IMG/VR virus record: IMGVR_UViG_3300021602_000011
Span: 1-45,392 of that record
Direction: 5' to 3' (one strand)
Length of the DNA: 45,392 nt
From: a virus
Within the stretch, counting starts at the first letter, position 1. The number at the start of each line of letters is the position of its first letter. Below the pieces are notes generated by a model. The model ran no database searches. It was not told where the DNA came from and was given only the letters and a program-made list of their open reading frames with translations. The translations under genes were made by a program, and so were the position numbers. Shown here piece by piece: positions 39,186 through 45,392 of the stretch.

Positions 39186-39584
39186 ATGAAAAAACAAATC
39201 ATCGGTGCACTTCTAGTAGCTGTGCTTTGTGGTTGCGCGGCATTGCAACCTGGAGCAGACCCTATAGTTGTGCGAACAGAGCAGACAATTAGTGTAGCTT
39301 ATGGTACGTTTGACACCTTCACGAAACTCGATAACGATAATCGTGACTTGTTCAAAACTAAAATTCCAGCAGTGCATCAATTCGCAGAATGGCTTCGGGT
39401 TAAGGTTGGACAACCACCAACGCCGCGAGGTATTAGCTTGATCGAATCTGCTAATCGAGTCAAGGTTGCCTACAAGTCTAATCGCACTCCAGAAAACAAG
39501 GCTAATCTAGTAACAGCACTAGCTAGTCTTGAAAGTATTGTTGCTGAAACACAAAAACAGTTAGTTAACGCACACAACCCGTAA
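39186..39584 (+). CDS. Putative lipoprotein (o-spanin-like position), 132 aa
   Basis: A lipoprotein signal: MKKQIIGALLVAVLCGCAAL, with a lipobox-like LCGC and a Cys at residue 18 as lipid anchor. The mature part is helical (VRTEQTISVAYGTFDTFTKL; ANLVTALASLESIVAETQKQ). In the small membrane-protein cluster this could be an outer-membrane spanin, but it lacks the Pro-rich short form of classical o-spanins. It starts 2 bp after the holin-like gene. Confidence 0.65.
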   Translation: MKKQIIGALLVAVLCGCAALQPGADPIVVRTEQTISVAYGTFDTFTKLDNDNRDLFKTKIPAVHQFAEWLRVKVGQPPTPRGISLIESANRVKVAYKSNRTPENKANLVTALASLESIVAETQKQLVNAHNP

Positions 39585-39589
39585 ACCAT

Positions 39590-39775
39590 ATGGCTGCTAT
39601 TCTTTTACTACTTCCGTCGATAATCAAAGCTGGCACTGACATTTACTCTTACATTGCTAGTGTTCGGACTATCGCACAGCAATCTGGTGAATGGACTGCT
39701 GAATACGAAGCACAATTCCAAGCCATGTTGAACACAGCTAAGACTGCCCCACAATGGCAACCTGATGCTCCATAG
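39590..39775 (+). CDS. Small hypothetical membrane-associated protein, 61 aa
   Basis: A hydrophobic N-terminus (AAILLLLPSIIKAGTDIYSY), then a helix with the pattern SVRTIAQQSGEWTAEYEAQF ending in APQWQPDAP, a theme common in small podovirus proteins after lipoprotein genes. Function unknown. Palindrome copy 11 begins 2 bp past its stop. Confidence 0.6.
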   Translation: MAAILLLLPSIIKAGTDIYSYIASVRTIAQQSGEWTAEYEAQFQAMLNTAKTAPQWQPDAP

Positions 39776-39777
39776 AA

Positions 39778-39802
39778 GTCTTGTTTAATATTTGAACAGA
39801 AC
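39778..39802. repeat. Dispersed palindrome copy 11 (one core mismatch)
   Basis: Plus-strand arms GTCTT / AGAAC around core GTTTAATATTTGAAC (39783-39797). One core base differs. It ends 2 bp before the ATG of the nozzle gene; the copy-5 arrangement before its minus-strand gene is the same in reverse (AGAACC then ATGAAAGC). Confidence 0.85.
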
Positions 39803-39804
39803 CA

Positions 39805-41154
39805 ATGAAAGCCTTCTCGATTAAAAGTTTCAAATACGGGCTTGACGCGCGTAGAGAGCTTCTTGCGCGTCAGCCCGGAACGTTGGTGGTGTGTGAAAAT
39901 GCACATATCACACAAGGTGGAGAAGTTCAGAAACGTAAAGCGTTTGTGCGATTGGGTAAGATTGAGGCGTCAAATGACTCGTTTGGGTTGGAGGTGACTA
40001 AAGCAGGTGTGACTGTTTTTGGCGGAAGCGATCCTAGTGGACTTGGGTTGTTAGCTGGAGTGACGTATGTTAGGTTGACCCACCCAGCGGTGTTGGAAGG
40101 GATTGCGTATGATCAAGCGTATCATCAGATTTCGACTGTAAAAAGTAGTACTAGTTTTGGGGGAAAGTCAGTAGTAGCTGTAACGTTTACTGATGGAAAT
40201 ACCTTTTTATATTCTGATGATGGAGTGTTGGTACAGCAGAGTAGAAACGGAATGGTGCTTAGGTCGTTGGAGAGTTTGACGAATTTAGCGAATGAGCTAG
40301 GTGGTCAGATAAATTCTCTTCCGTTTTGGAGTGCCCTTGCTAATGTCGACCAAAGTGGGAATGCTCTGTTGGGTGCAGTGATTGTGAAGAGTCCTCCTTT
40401 GGTGCAGTTTACTCCAGAGGTGGCGTCTAGTTCAACTGATGGTCAACTAGGGGTTGTGACAGTTGACGCAAATAATGTGGGGACGATTGAAACAAGAGCT
40501 TCTGCTGGGTTTCAAGTTGCTGGAGCAGCAGGAACTACCTATATTCTAACTGCTCCAGCTAATCGTGACGGAAGTGGTACAGTGAATCTTTGTGGAGGAA
40601 CTGTTGTCGCATTGGCTACGACAACTTTAACTGCGGTAGCTATTGTCGCTGCGGTGAATGACTTTACTATCTTGCATGGATATACTGCAATTAAGAACGC
40701 CACTGACTCGTTGTATATCTATGCTCCAGTTGGTTGGGGAACTTCTGCAAATGGTTTTTTATTGACTGTGACTGGAACAGGTAATATTCATCCTGGCGGG
40801 GGATATGGCACTTCTCTTGCGGCTAGTATTTCACCTTGGCCAATAGTTTTTTCCAAACGAAATGCTGGAGATAACAGACAAGAAACTTTAGCTGGAGTTG
40901 CTAGTATAACTCCAACAGGAGGAACTCCTCCTTATACATATCTTTGGGGTGAGGCCTTTCCAGCAACAGGAAGTGGAAATGGGATTTCTGTTTTCTACCC
41001 CACTCAATCTAGTGCCACGTTTGCCGCATCTATCACTCCTCAACCTGGTGCTACATATCCAATCTCAGTCAATGGAGGGTTTAAGTGTGTAGTCACAGAC
41101 GCATCTGCTACTGTGCTAACTATGTATTTTAATGTGTCTTTGCGGTTGACCTAA
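39805..41154 (+). CDS. Tail nozzle / gp10-like protein, N-terminal half, 449 aa
   Basis: The start (GLDARRELLARQPGTLVVCE, NAHITQGGEVQKRKAFVRLG) is typical of the first blades of podovirus tail-nozzle or DNA-stabilisation proteins (T7 gp12 / P22 gp10 type). The middle is beta-rich. The C-terminus looks like an added Ig/PKD-like domain (SITPTGGTPPYTYLWGEAFP, then CVVTDASATVLTMYFNVSLR). It ends at TAA 41152-41154. The next gene continues in the same frame after three codons, so the two may derive from a single gene broken by this stop. Confidence 0.78.
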   Translation: MKAFSIKSFKYGLDARRELLARQPGTLVVCENAHITQGGEVQKRKAFVRLGKIEASNDSFGLEVTKAGVTVFGGSDPSGLGLLAGVTYVRLTHPAVLEGIAYDQAYHQISTVKSSTSFGGKSVVAVTFTDGNTFLYSDDGVLVQQSRNGMVLRSLESLTNLANELGGQINSLPFWSALANVDQSGNALLGAVIVKSPPLVQFTPEVASSSTDGQLGVVTVDANNVGTIETRASAGFQVAGAAGTTYILTAPANRDGSGTVNLCGGTVVALATTTLTAVAIVAAVNDFTILHGYTAIKNATDSLYIYAPVGWGTSANGFLLTVTGTGNIHPGGGYGTSLAASISPWPIVFSKRNAGDNRQETLAGVASITPTGGTPPYTYLWGEAFPATGSGNGISVFYPTQSSATFAASITPQPGATYPISVNGGFKCVVTDASATVLTMYFNVSLRLT

Positions 41155-41163
41155 ACAATTTCT

Positions 41164-42582
41164 ATGGCTATTGCTTTTGTTGGTGGTGTTAATGCAGTCT
41201 CTGGTTGGGGTATAAGGGACAGGTTTAGGTTTATAAATACCTGGATAGCTGGAGATAAGTGGCAAGCAAAGTTCACTACAACTAGTGGAGATTTCACTCT
41301 TGGATATGGAAACTTAGATGGAAGTTCCTTTCAGTTTCTTTACACCTATGGAGATAGAGTCTATCTTGCTAGTGGCTCGCGTTGGAACTTCTCCTCAATT
41401 GGAAGTGCTGATGGATGGGAAGAACAGGACATTGGAGCAGGTGAGATTGACTTGCAAACCAGCTTTGGATTTGTAGATCAAGTAGCTTCATTTGGGATAA
41501 TACAAGGCCGACTTGCAGTGTTTGGAAGAAGGAATATACAAGTCTGGAATATCGACGCAAATCCCGATTTGTTTAGTAGAGTGCAGACCTTGCAAAATGT
41601 CGGAACAGTTGCGTCGTTGAGTGTGCAGAGCATTGGTGAGTTGGATTTGTTGTTCTTGGATGACACTGGGATTAGGAGTTTAAGAACTAAAGAGGTGTCT
41701 CTTAATGCGTATGTGACTGATTTAGGAAGCTCGATTGATACGATTATACAAGGAGTGCTACAAGGACTAAGCAATTCACAAAAAGCCGTTGCGTGTGGGA
41801 TTGTGGAACCGGAGTCTAAACGGTATTGGTTGCATCTGAATGGGACGTTGTATGTGCTAAGCAATTTCCCAGCTAGTGAAATTCTAGCGTGGTCGACGTA
41901 TCTTCCTAGCTATGGAAAGACTTTCATTCCTTCCACTGGAGTTAACTATGATGGGGCAGGACACGCTACTATCACTGGGTTGACGATTGGTGCGAAGTAT
42001 GAGTGGACTGCTCTTGCAAACGACTATTCGATAACTACTGCCGGAGGAGTAACACTAACTAGTAGTGGCGAGTTTACCCCCACTGCAACAACTGCAACTG
42101 TGACAGGAAAAGCTAGTGACTCCTATACCGGAACGTTGAAAGGACAAGTTTTGTTTACACCTGAAAAGATGGTGGTGTATAACGGGCAGGTGTATATAAG
42201 GTCTACTGATGGGGATTTGTTGGTCTATGGTGGGACTAATAACTCAACCTATGATTGTTGTATTCCAGAAGCAAAACTTCCTTGGTTGGATATGGAAAGC
42301 CCAACAGAGATTAAGCAAGGACTTGGGTTGGATATTGCACAAAAAGGTAAGTGGCATTGCTATGCTAGTATGAATCCTAGAGCAAGTGCTCCTATTGAGG
42401 TGATTAACCGAGGAAGTGCAACTACTCCAGATGTGCTTTCGGATTCAACCTTTGATGTTGGGCATTTTCCTTATAGTGCACAAGGAACGCATTTGCAGTT
42501 AAGGTTTGTAGGAGACGCTAGTTCAGTCGAACAGAAGATTTCAAAGTTAGCGTTTTTGTACAATTCGGGCAATCAGAAATAG
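41164..42582 (+). CDS. Tail nozzle / gp10-like protein, C-terminal half, 472 aa
   Basis: Contains the landmark of this family near residues 115-150 (GIIQGRLAVFGRRNIQVWNI; then LQNVGTVASLSVQSIGELDL), beta-propeller strands, and a C-terminal sheet (STFDVGHFPYSAQGTHLQLR, ISKLAFLYNSGNQ). There is a possible extra beta domain near 260-320 (YDGAGHATITGLTIGAKYEW). P22 gp10 is also 472 residues. It is in the same frame as the gene before it, which stops 9 bases earlier; no SD site precedes this ATG, so expression would need re-initiation or read-through. Confidence 0.8.
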   Translation: MAIAFVGGVNAVSGWGIRDRFRFINTWIAGDKWQAKFTTTSGDFTLGYGNLDGSSFQFLYTYGDRVYLASGSRWNFSSIGSADGWEEQDIGAGEIDLQTSFGFVDQVASFGIIQGRLAVFGRRNIQVWNIDANPDLFSRVQTLQNVGTVASLSVQSIGELDLLFLDDTGIRSLRTKEVSLNAYVTDLGSSIDTIIQGVLQGLSNSQKAVACGIVEPESKRYWLHLNGTLYVLSNFPASEILAWSTYLPSYGKTFIPSTGVNYDGAGHATITGLTIGAKYEWTALANDYSITTAGGVTLTSSGEFTPTATTATVTGKASDSYTGTLKGQVLFTPEKMVVYNGQVYIRSTDGDLLVYGGTNNSTYDCCIPEAKLPWLDMESPTEIKQGLGLDIAQKGKWHCYASMNPRASAPIEVINRGSATTPDVLSDSTFDVGHFPYSAQGTHLQLRFVGDASSVEQKISKLAFLYNSGNQK

Positions 42583-42583
42583 T

Positions 42584-43057
42584 ATGATAATCTTTAGAAA
42601 AGGAAGAGAGTTTGTAGAGTTGGTCAGGTTGACCAAGGAGACTGGGAGTCTAGAGACCTGTGGCGGGAAAACCGAAGAGGATTTGTATATTGCACAAAGA
42701 GTGTTAGAACGTAATGATAAGGCGTTCACTGTAGTCGCAGTTGAAGAAGGAAGAGTAGTCGCCGCATTTATGTTGTTGCAGTATGATGGAAATGACTATG
42801 ACGGCCATATGGTTTTTGACAAAGATCATCGAGGAGAAACCTCAGTGCAGATTTCAAAAGACGTATTGAGGTTTCTGTTTGAAAACACAACAGTGCAAAG
42901 ACTTGTTGGGCATTGCCCTAAGTCTAACCCTAAGGTGCTTGAGTATTCCAAACGAATTGGAATGCGACTAGTTGCAGAGAAGGAAGATGTGACACTTATG
43001 GAGATTACAAAACAAATGGTGAACAATCAACAACAGGAGGAGTTATGCCTTGGATAA
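42584..43057 (+). CDS. GNAT-fold protein, P22 gp14-like (DUF2824), 157 aa
   Basis: GNAT-type pattern: FTVVAVEEGRVVAAFMLLQY near 45-65, then HRGETSVQISKDVLRFLFEN near 87-107 and RLVGHCPKSNPKVLEYSKRI with GMRLV near 110-140. This is what I recall of the DUF2824 family that contains P22 gp14, and the gene lies exactly after the gp10-like gene as in P22. It may aid ejection-protein assembly. Its end overlaps the next start by 13 bp. Confidence 0.75.
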   Translation: MIIFRKGREFVELVRLTKETGSLETCGGKTEEDLYIAQRVLERNDKAFTVVAVEEGRVVAAFMLLQYDGNDYDGHMVFDKDHRGETSVQISKDVLRFLFENTTVQRLVGHCPKSNPKVLEYSKRIGMRLVAEKEDVTLMEITKQMVNNQQQEELCLG

Positions 43058-43710
43058 TACCTTTGATAGCCATTGGAACTAGTATAGCAGGAGCTGCGTC
43101 CCAACCAAATTATGGTAAAATGGCTGCTGACGCGGAAGAAAAGAAGCAGAAGAACATTGACGAAGGGATGAAAGGTATCAATGAGACTTTTGCAGGATAT
43201 ACTCCTAAGTTCTATAAACAACGTGAGGATGCATATTTGAAGTACGCTCTTCCTCAGGAGTCTAGTCAGTTTAGAGATGCTCAGAAGGGGTTGACGTTTA
43301 GTCTTGCAAACCGAGGAGTTAGGAATAGTTCGATTGCAAATACCAATTGGTCAACTTTGAATCGAGCACATGCAGGAGCACAACAGCAAGTGGCAGATCA
43401 AGCGGTTAATACTGCTAATGATCTTAAGTCTAAAGTTGAAAGTGGTAAGCAGAATGTGATTGACTCGTTGTATCAGAGTGCTGATCCTTTACAAGCTAAG
43501 GCTAAGGCTATTTCAATAGCGTCACAGTTTCAGAATCCAGACCCATTTGCTCCGCTAAGTAATATGTTTGGAAATCTGACTAACCAATGGACGACGAATT
43601 CGTTGTTGAGTAGTTATCAAAAGGGACAGAACTTTGCAGGTGGAGGAAGTAGTAGTGGGTCTATTCTTCCATTAGCTCCACTTGGACCTACGTATTCACT
43701 TGGTAAATAA
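43045..43710 (+). CDS. Ejection protein (gp7-like position), 221 aa
   Basis: A strong AGGAGG site precedes ATG 43045. A short hydrophobic N-terminus (MPWIIPLIAIGTSIAGAASQ) is followed by Gln/Lys-rich helices (DAEEKKQKNIDEGMKGINET, AHAGAQQQVADQAVNTANDL, LQAKAKAISIASQFQ) and a Gly/Ser tail. This is the composition of internal virion proteins that leave with the DNA. The assignment depends on order, first of three similar genes. Confidence 0.7.
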   Translation: MPWIIPLIAIGTSIAGAASQPNYGKMAADAEEKKQKNIDEGMKGINETFAGYTPKFYKQREDAYLKYALPQESSQFRDAQKGLTFSLANRGVRNSSIANTNWSTLNRAHAGAQQQVADQAVNTANDLKSKVESGKQNVIDSLYQSADPLQAKAKAISIASQFQNPDPFAPLSNMFGNLTNQWTTNSLLSSYQKGQNFAGGGSSSGSILPLAPLGPTYSLGK

Positions 43711-43719
43711 TTAAACTTT

Positions 43720-44328
43720 ATGTCGAACTTTGGCACTGGAATGGGGATGGGGATGGGTGGAATAAGTGGAGTTATCAACTCAATCGCTGGGTTGATGTCT
43801 CAACAAGCTATGACAGGTGCGATTAGGAATCAACTTGCACAGCAAGGGAAGTTTCAAGACCAGTCAATGGGAGTGTTTAGTAGTGCACTTCCAAACTGGA
43901 GTGCACAGACTGCGCAGGAACAAACTGCTGCGGGAAGTCAACATAGGCAAGAGGTTTATGGGATGGTTAATGCCATGCCTAGTAGTGTGAACTCAGGAGC
44001 AAGAGGACCTACTGGAAGAGACCAAGCTGCAACTCGGATGGCAGGTGAGAGGATGGCTGGGAATAGTGGGTATTCTGATTGGCAGTTGGAACAGATGATC
44101 AATAAGTTTAAGATGCAAGATGAGTTGAATAGGATTGCAAGTAGGGCAGAAGGGCAACTTGGATTGTTTCCGTATCAGATGCAAAGTGCTCAACATAGTG
44201 GGGATTGGCTTGGGATGATTGGTGGGTTGATGCAAGGTATGGGAAATGGTTTCACTGGAATGGGGGGACTTTCGAAACCTAAGACAGGTGGAAATGGGTT
44301 TGCAACTGGACTTAGTTACACCGATTAA
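43720..44328 (+). CDS. Ejection protein (gp20-like position), 202 aa
   Basis: Gly/Met-rich hydrophobic N-terminus (MSNFGTGMGMGMGGISGVIN; SIAGLMSQQAMTGAIRNQLA), a Gln/Ala/Ser-rich helical middle, and a Gly/Met-rich C-terminus (DWLGMIGGLMQGMGNGFTGM). Likely a membrane-interacting ejection protein. It sits between two other ejection-type genes with 9 and 5 bp gaps. Confidence 0.7.
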   Translation: MSNFGTGMGMGMGGISGVINSIAGLMSQQAMTGAIRNQLAQQGKFQDQSMGVFSSALPNWSAQTAQEQTAAGSQHRQEVYGMVNAMPSSVNSGARGPTGRDQAATRMAGERMAGNSGYSDWQLEQMINKFKMQDELNRIASRAEGQLGLFPYQMQSAQHSGDWLGMIGGLMQGMGNGFTGMGGLSKPKTGGNGFATGLSYTD

Positions 44329-44333
44329 AAACT

Positions 44334-45266
44334 ATGAGTGATTACACTTCTCCGTGGCAGAGCGCAGGTAATGCGCTAAGTGGAATGGGAAACAATTTTA
44401 ATCAGGCGATTTTGAAGATCGCACAGATTAAGATGTTGCAGGAACAACGTGCACAAGAGATGGCGTTGAGGCGACAAGAGCTGGAACAGCAAGGAGCGAT
44501 GTATAGGAGTCATATGGGGTTGTATGACGCACAGGCTGCTGAGATGGGTGCGAGGAAAGCTAAGGAACAAGCAGTGGTGGATAGCGCTAAGATGTTTGGT
44601 CAGTCGGCGAGACAGAGTTTAGCCTCTACTATGCCACCAACCGACATGAGTCCAACAGTTGATAGTGCAAGAACACTGCAAGGACAGCAAGGCCAACTTG
44701 GACAAGAGGAGATGGCTGCAGTGATTAGCGCGCTTAATGGTAATCCTCAGAGGTTTGGACAGTATCAACAAAGTGCTATGGTGAATAGAGCACTTGGACC
44801 TTATCTTGATCCAGCAGTAGCTAGAGCTAAGTTTCTAGGTGAGAAGAGTATGACAGTGCCTCATCAGGGTGGAGTGTACGATCCAACTACGCAGCTGATC
44901 ACTGCGGTGATGCCCCAGGTGTTAGCAGCAGGTGCAACACAGCTTCCTGGAACAACTGGAGAAGAGAAGTTTACAAGTCCAAATAAACCTCTAGTCAGTC
45001 AGAATGATCTTGGACATTGGGGGAATATACTTAGAGCGGTGATGACTAGTGGTAGACCTCCAAGAGAGGATAGCCCATCGTATTCTGTTTTTACAAACGC
45101 GATTCAGAGGATTATTGGTATGGCACAGAGCCCACAGGGGCAGCCGCCAGCAGGAGCAGGTGCAGTTTCTACGCACCCTCAACCTAAGAGTCAAGCAGAA
45201 TATGACTTGTTGCCTAGTGGGACAGTTTACCAAGACACCGATGGAAGTACTAAGCGAAAGAAGTAA
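44334..45266 (+). CDS. Ejection protein (gp16-like position), 310 aa
   Basis: Long Gln/Arg/Ala-rich helices near the start (FNQAILKIAQIKMLQEQRAQ, EMALRRQELEQQGAMYRSHM, AQAAEMGARKAKEQAVVDSA), then a mixed part (EEMAAVISALNGNPQRFGQY) and a Pro/Gln-rich C-terminus. It is the last small ejection gene before the giant protein, whose start codon lies 3 bp past its stop. Confidence 0.7.
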   Translation: MSDYTSPWQSAGNALSGMGNNFNQAILKIAQIKMLQEQRAQEMALRRQELEQQGAMYRSHMGLYDAQAAEMGARKAKEQAVVDSAKMFGQSARQSLASTMPPTDMSPTVDSARTLQGQQGQLGQEEMAAVISALNGNPQRFGQYQQSAMVNRALGPYLDPAVARAKFLGEKSMTVPHQGGVYDPTTQLITAVMPQVLAAGATQLPGTTGEEKFTSPNKPLVSQNDLGHWGNILRAVMTSGRPPREDSPSYSVFTNAIQRIIGMAQSPQGQPPAGAGAVSTHPQPKSQAEYDLLPSGTVYQDTDGSTKRKK

Positions 45267-45369
45267 GTTATGCCATTTGGACTACAAGACGAAGTTTTAG
45301 CTTCTTCACAAGGGTTTGGAGCGAGTGATGAAGTGTTGGTTCCATCGGCGGGAGGGCCTAGTGCTGTTC
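45244..45369. repeat. Right copy of the 126-bp terminal redundancy
   Basis: Identical to 1-126, so the genome unit is 45,243 bp. The redundancy stops inside palindrome copy 1: left continues AATCTTTGAAC, right continues CTCCTTTATGGAAC. Confidence 0.9.
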
Positions 45370-45389
45370 CTCCTTTATGGAACGTTTAG
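45270..45389 (+). pseudogene. Duplicate 5' end of the giant gene with a variant, truncated ending
   Basis: The same 33 N-terminal residues as the gene starting at 27, then PPLWNV and a TAG stop instead of QSLNKTS. It is probably a second allele or an assembly end artefact and not a separate gene. The variant itself contains the inverted repeat GTTCC ... GGAAC. Confidence 0.6.
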
Positions 45390-45392
45390 TTC

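Noticed and set aside
118-39802. CRISPR-like array reading of the palindromic repeats
   Set aside because: Copies are kilobases apart with no spacers of regular length and no cas genes. Cas4-like similarity is to a phage recombination nuclease.
118-39802. Attachment sites for a site-specific recombinase
   Set aside because: No integrase, resolvase or invertase is encoded in the window, and eleven copies would be too many for att sites.
41152-41154. Genome-wide stop-codon reassignment of TAA
   Set aside because: Many other genes end in TAA at sensible places, and only this gene would be joined by read-through.
1-45392. tRNA genes and diversity-generating retroelement
   Set aside because: No cloverleaf with a GTTCRANNC arm was seen, and there is no reverse transcriptase or template/variable repeat pair.

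Overview
The window looks like one complete genome of a lytic, short-tailed (podovirus-like) dsDNA phage, assembled as a circle. Bases 1-126 recur exactly at 45244-45369, so the unit is about 45,243 bp and the first gene is cut at its beginning by the window edge. I see no integrase, repressor, RNA polymerase, tRNA or CRISPR array. The structural gene order closely follows P22: small and large terminase, portal, scaffold, coat, adaptor, spike and fibre genes, a small membrane-protein cluster, a gp10/nozzle-like propeller, a gp14-like GNAT-fold protein, three small ejection proteins, and a giant 2108-residue polyvalent/ejection protein. The host is uncertain. A/C-rich leaders often replace Shine-Dalgarno sites and the tail proteins are rich in Asn/Thr and carry signal peptides; together these would fit a Verrucomicrobiota- or Bacteroidota-type host, but this is a guess.

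Layout: the plus-strand arm (25.9 kb to the end, then wrapping to 6.35 kb) is late, structural and lytic. The minus-strand arm (25.2 kb down to 6.38 kb) is early. It carries a run of small unknown genes, then a recombination/replication set: Cas4/RecB-like nuclease, Sak4-like RecA-fold ATPase, Dda/RecD-like helicase, a possible ssDNA-binding protein, a DUF1599-like protein, a MazG-like pyrophosphohydrolase, a ParB-methyltransferase fusion, a uracil-DNA-glycosylase/family A polymerase fusion interrupted downstream by an HNH-AP2 homing endonuclease gene, and a DUF3987-like ATPase. The arms diverge around 25.25-25.9 kb and converge at 6354-6378.

Between 23.0 and 25.9 kb lies gene-poor DNA packed with repeats: a 12-bp tandem array, CTAG-rich words, CATCAAATG words, and four GCTAGGGTAG iterons spaced two helical turns apart. 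It is the best candidate for the origin and early control region.

The most unusual feature is a family of eleven dispersed palindromes (core GTTCAANNNTTGAAC with outer arms GT..T and A..AC, 25 bp in all). Seven sit just 3' of a gene, two of them touching the stop codon. Four sit inside coding sequence, where three add the same peptide theme (VQ-x-LN-x-T) to unrelated proteins. The two ends of the assembly diverge inside one copy. They could be operators/stoperators, a parS-like partition site for the ParB fusion, or a mobile palindromic mini-element. Other points of note: a nozzle gene split by an in-frame stop, an overprinted gene pair, three signal peptides on presumed virion proteins, and no recognisable endolysin.
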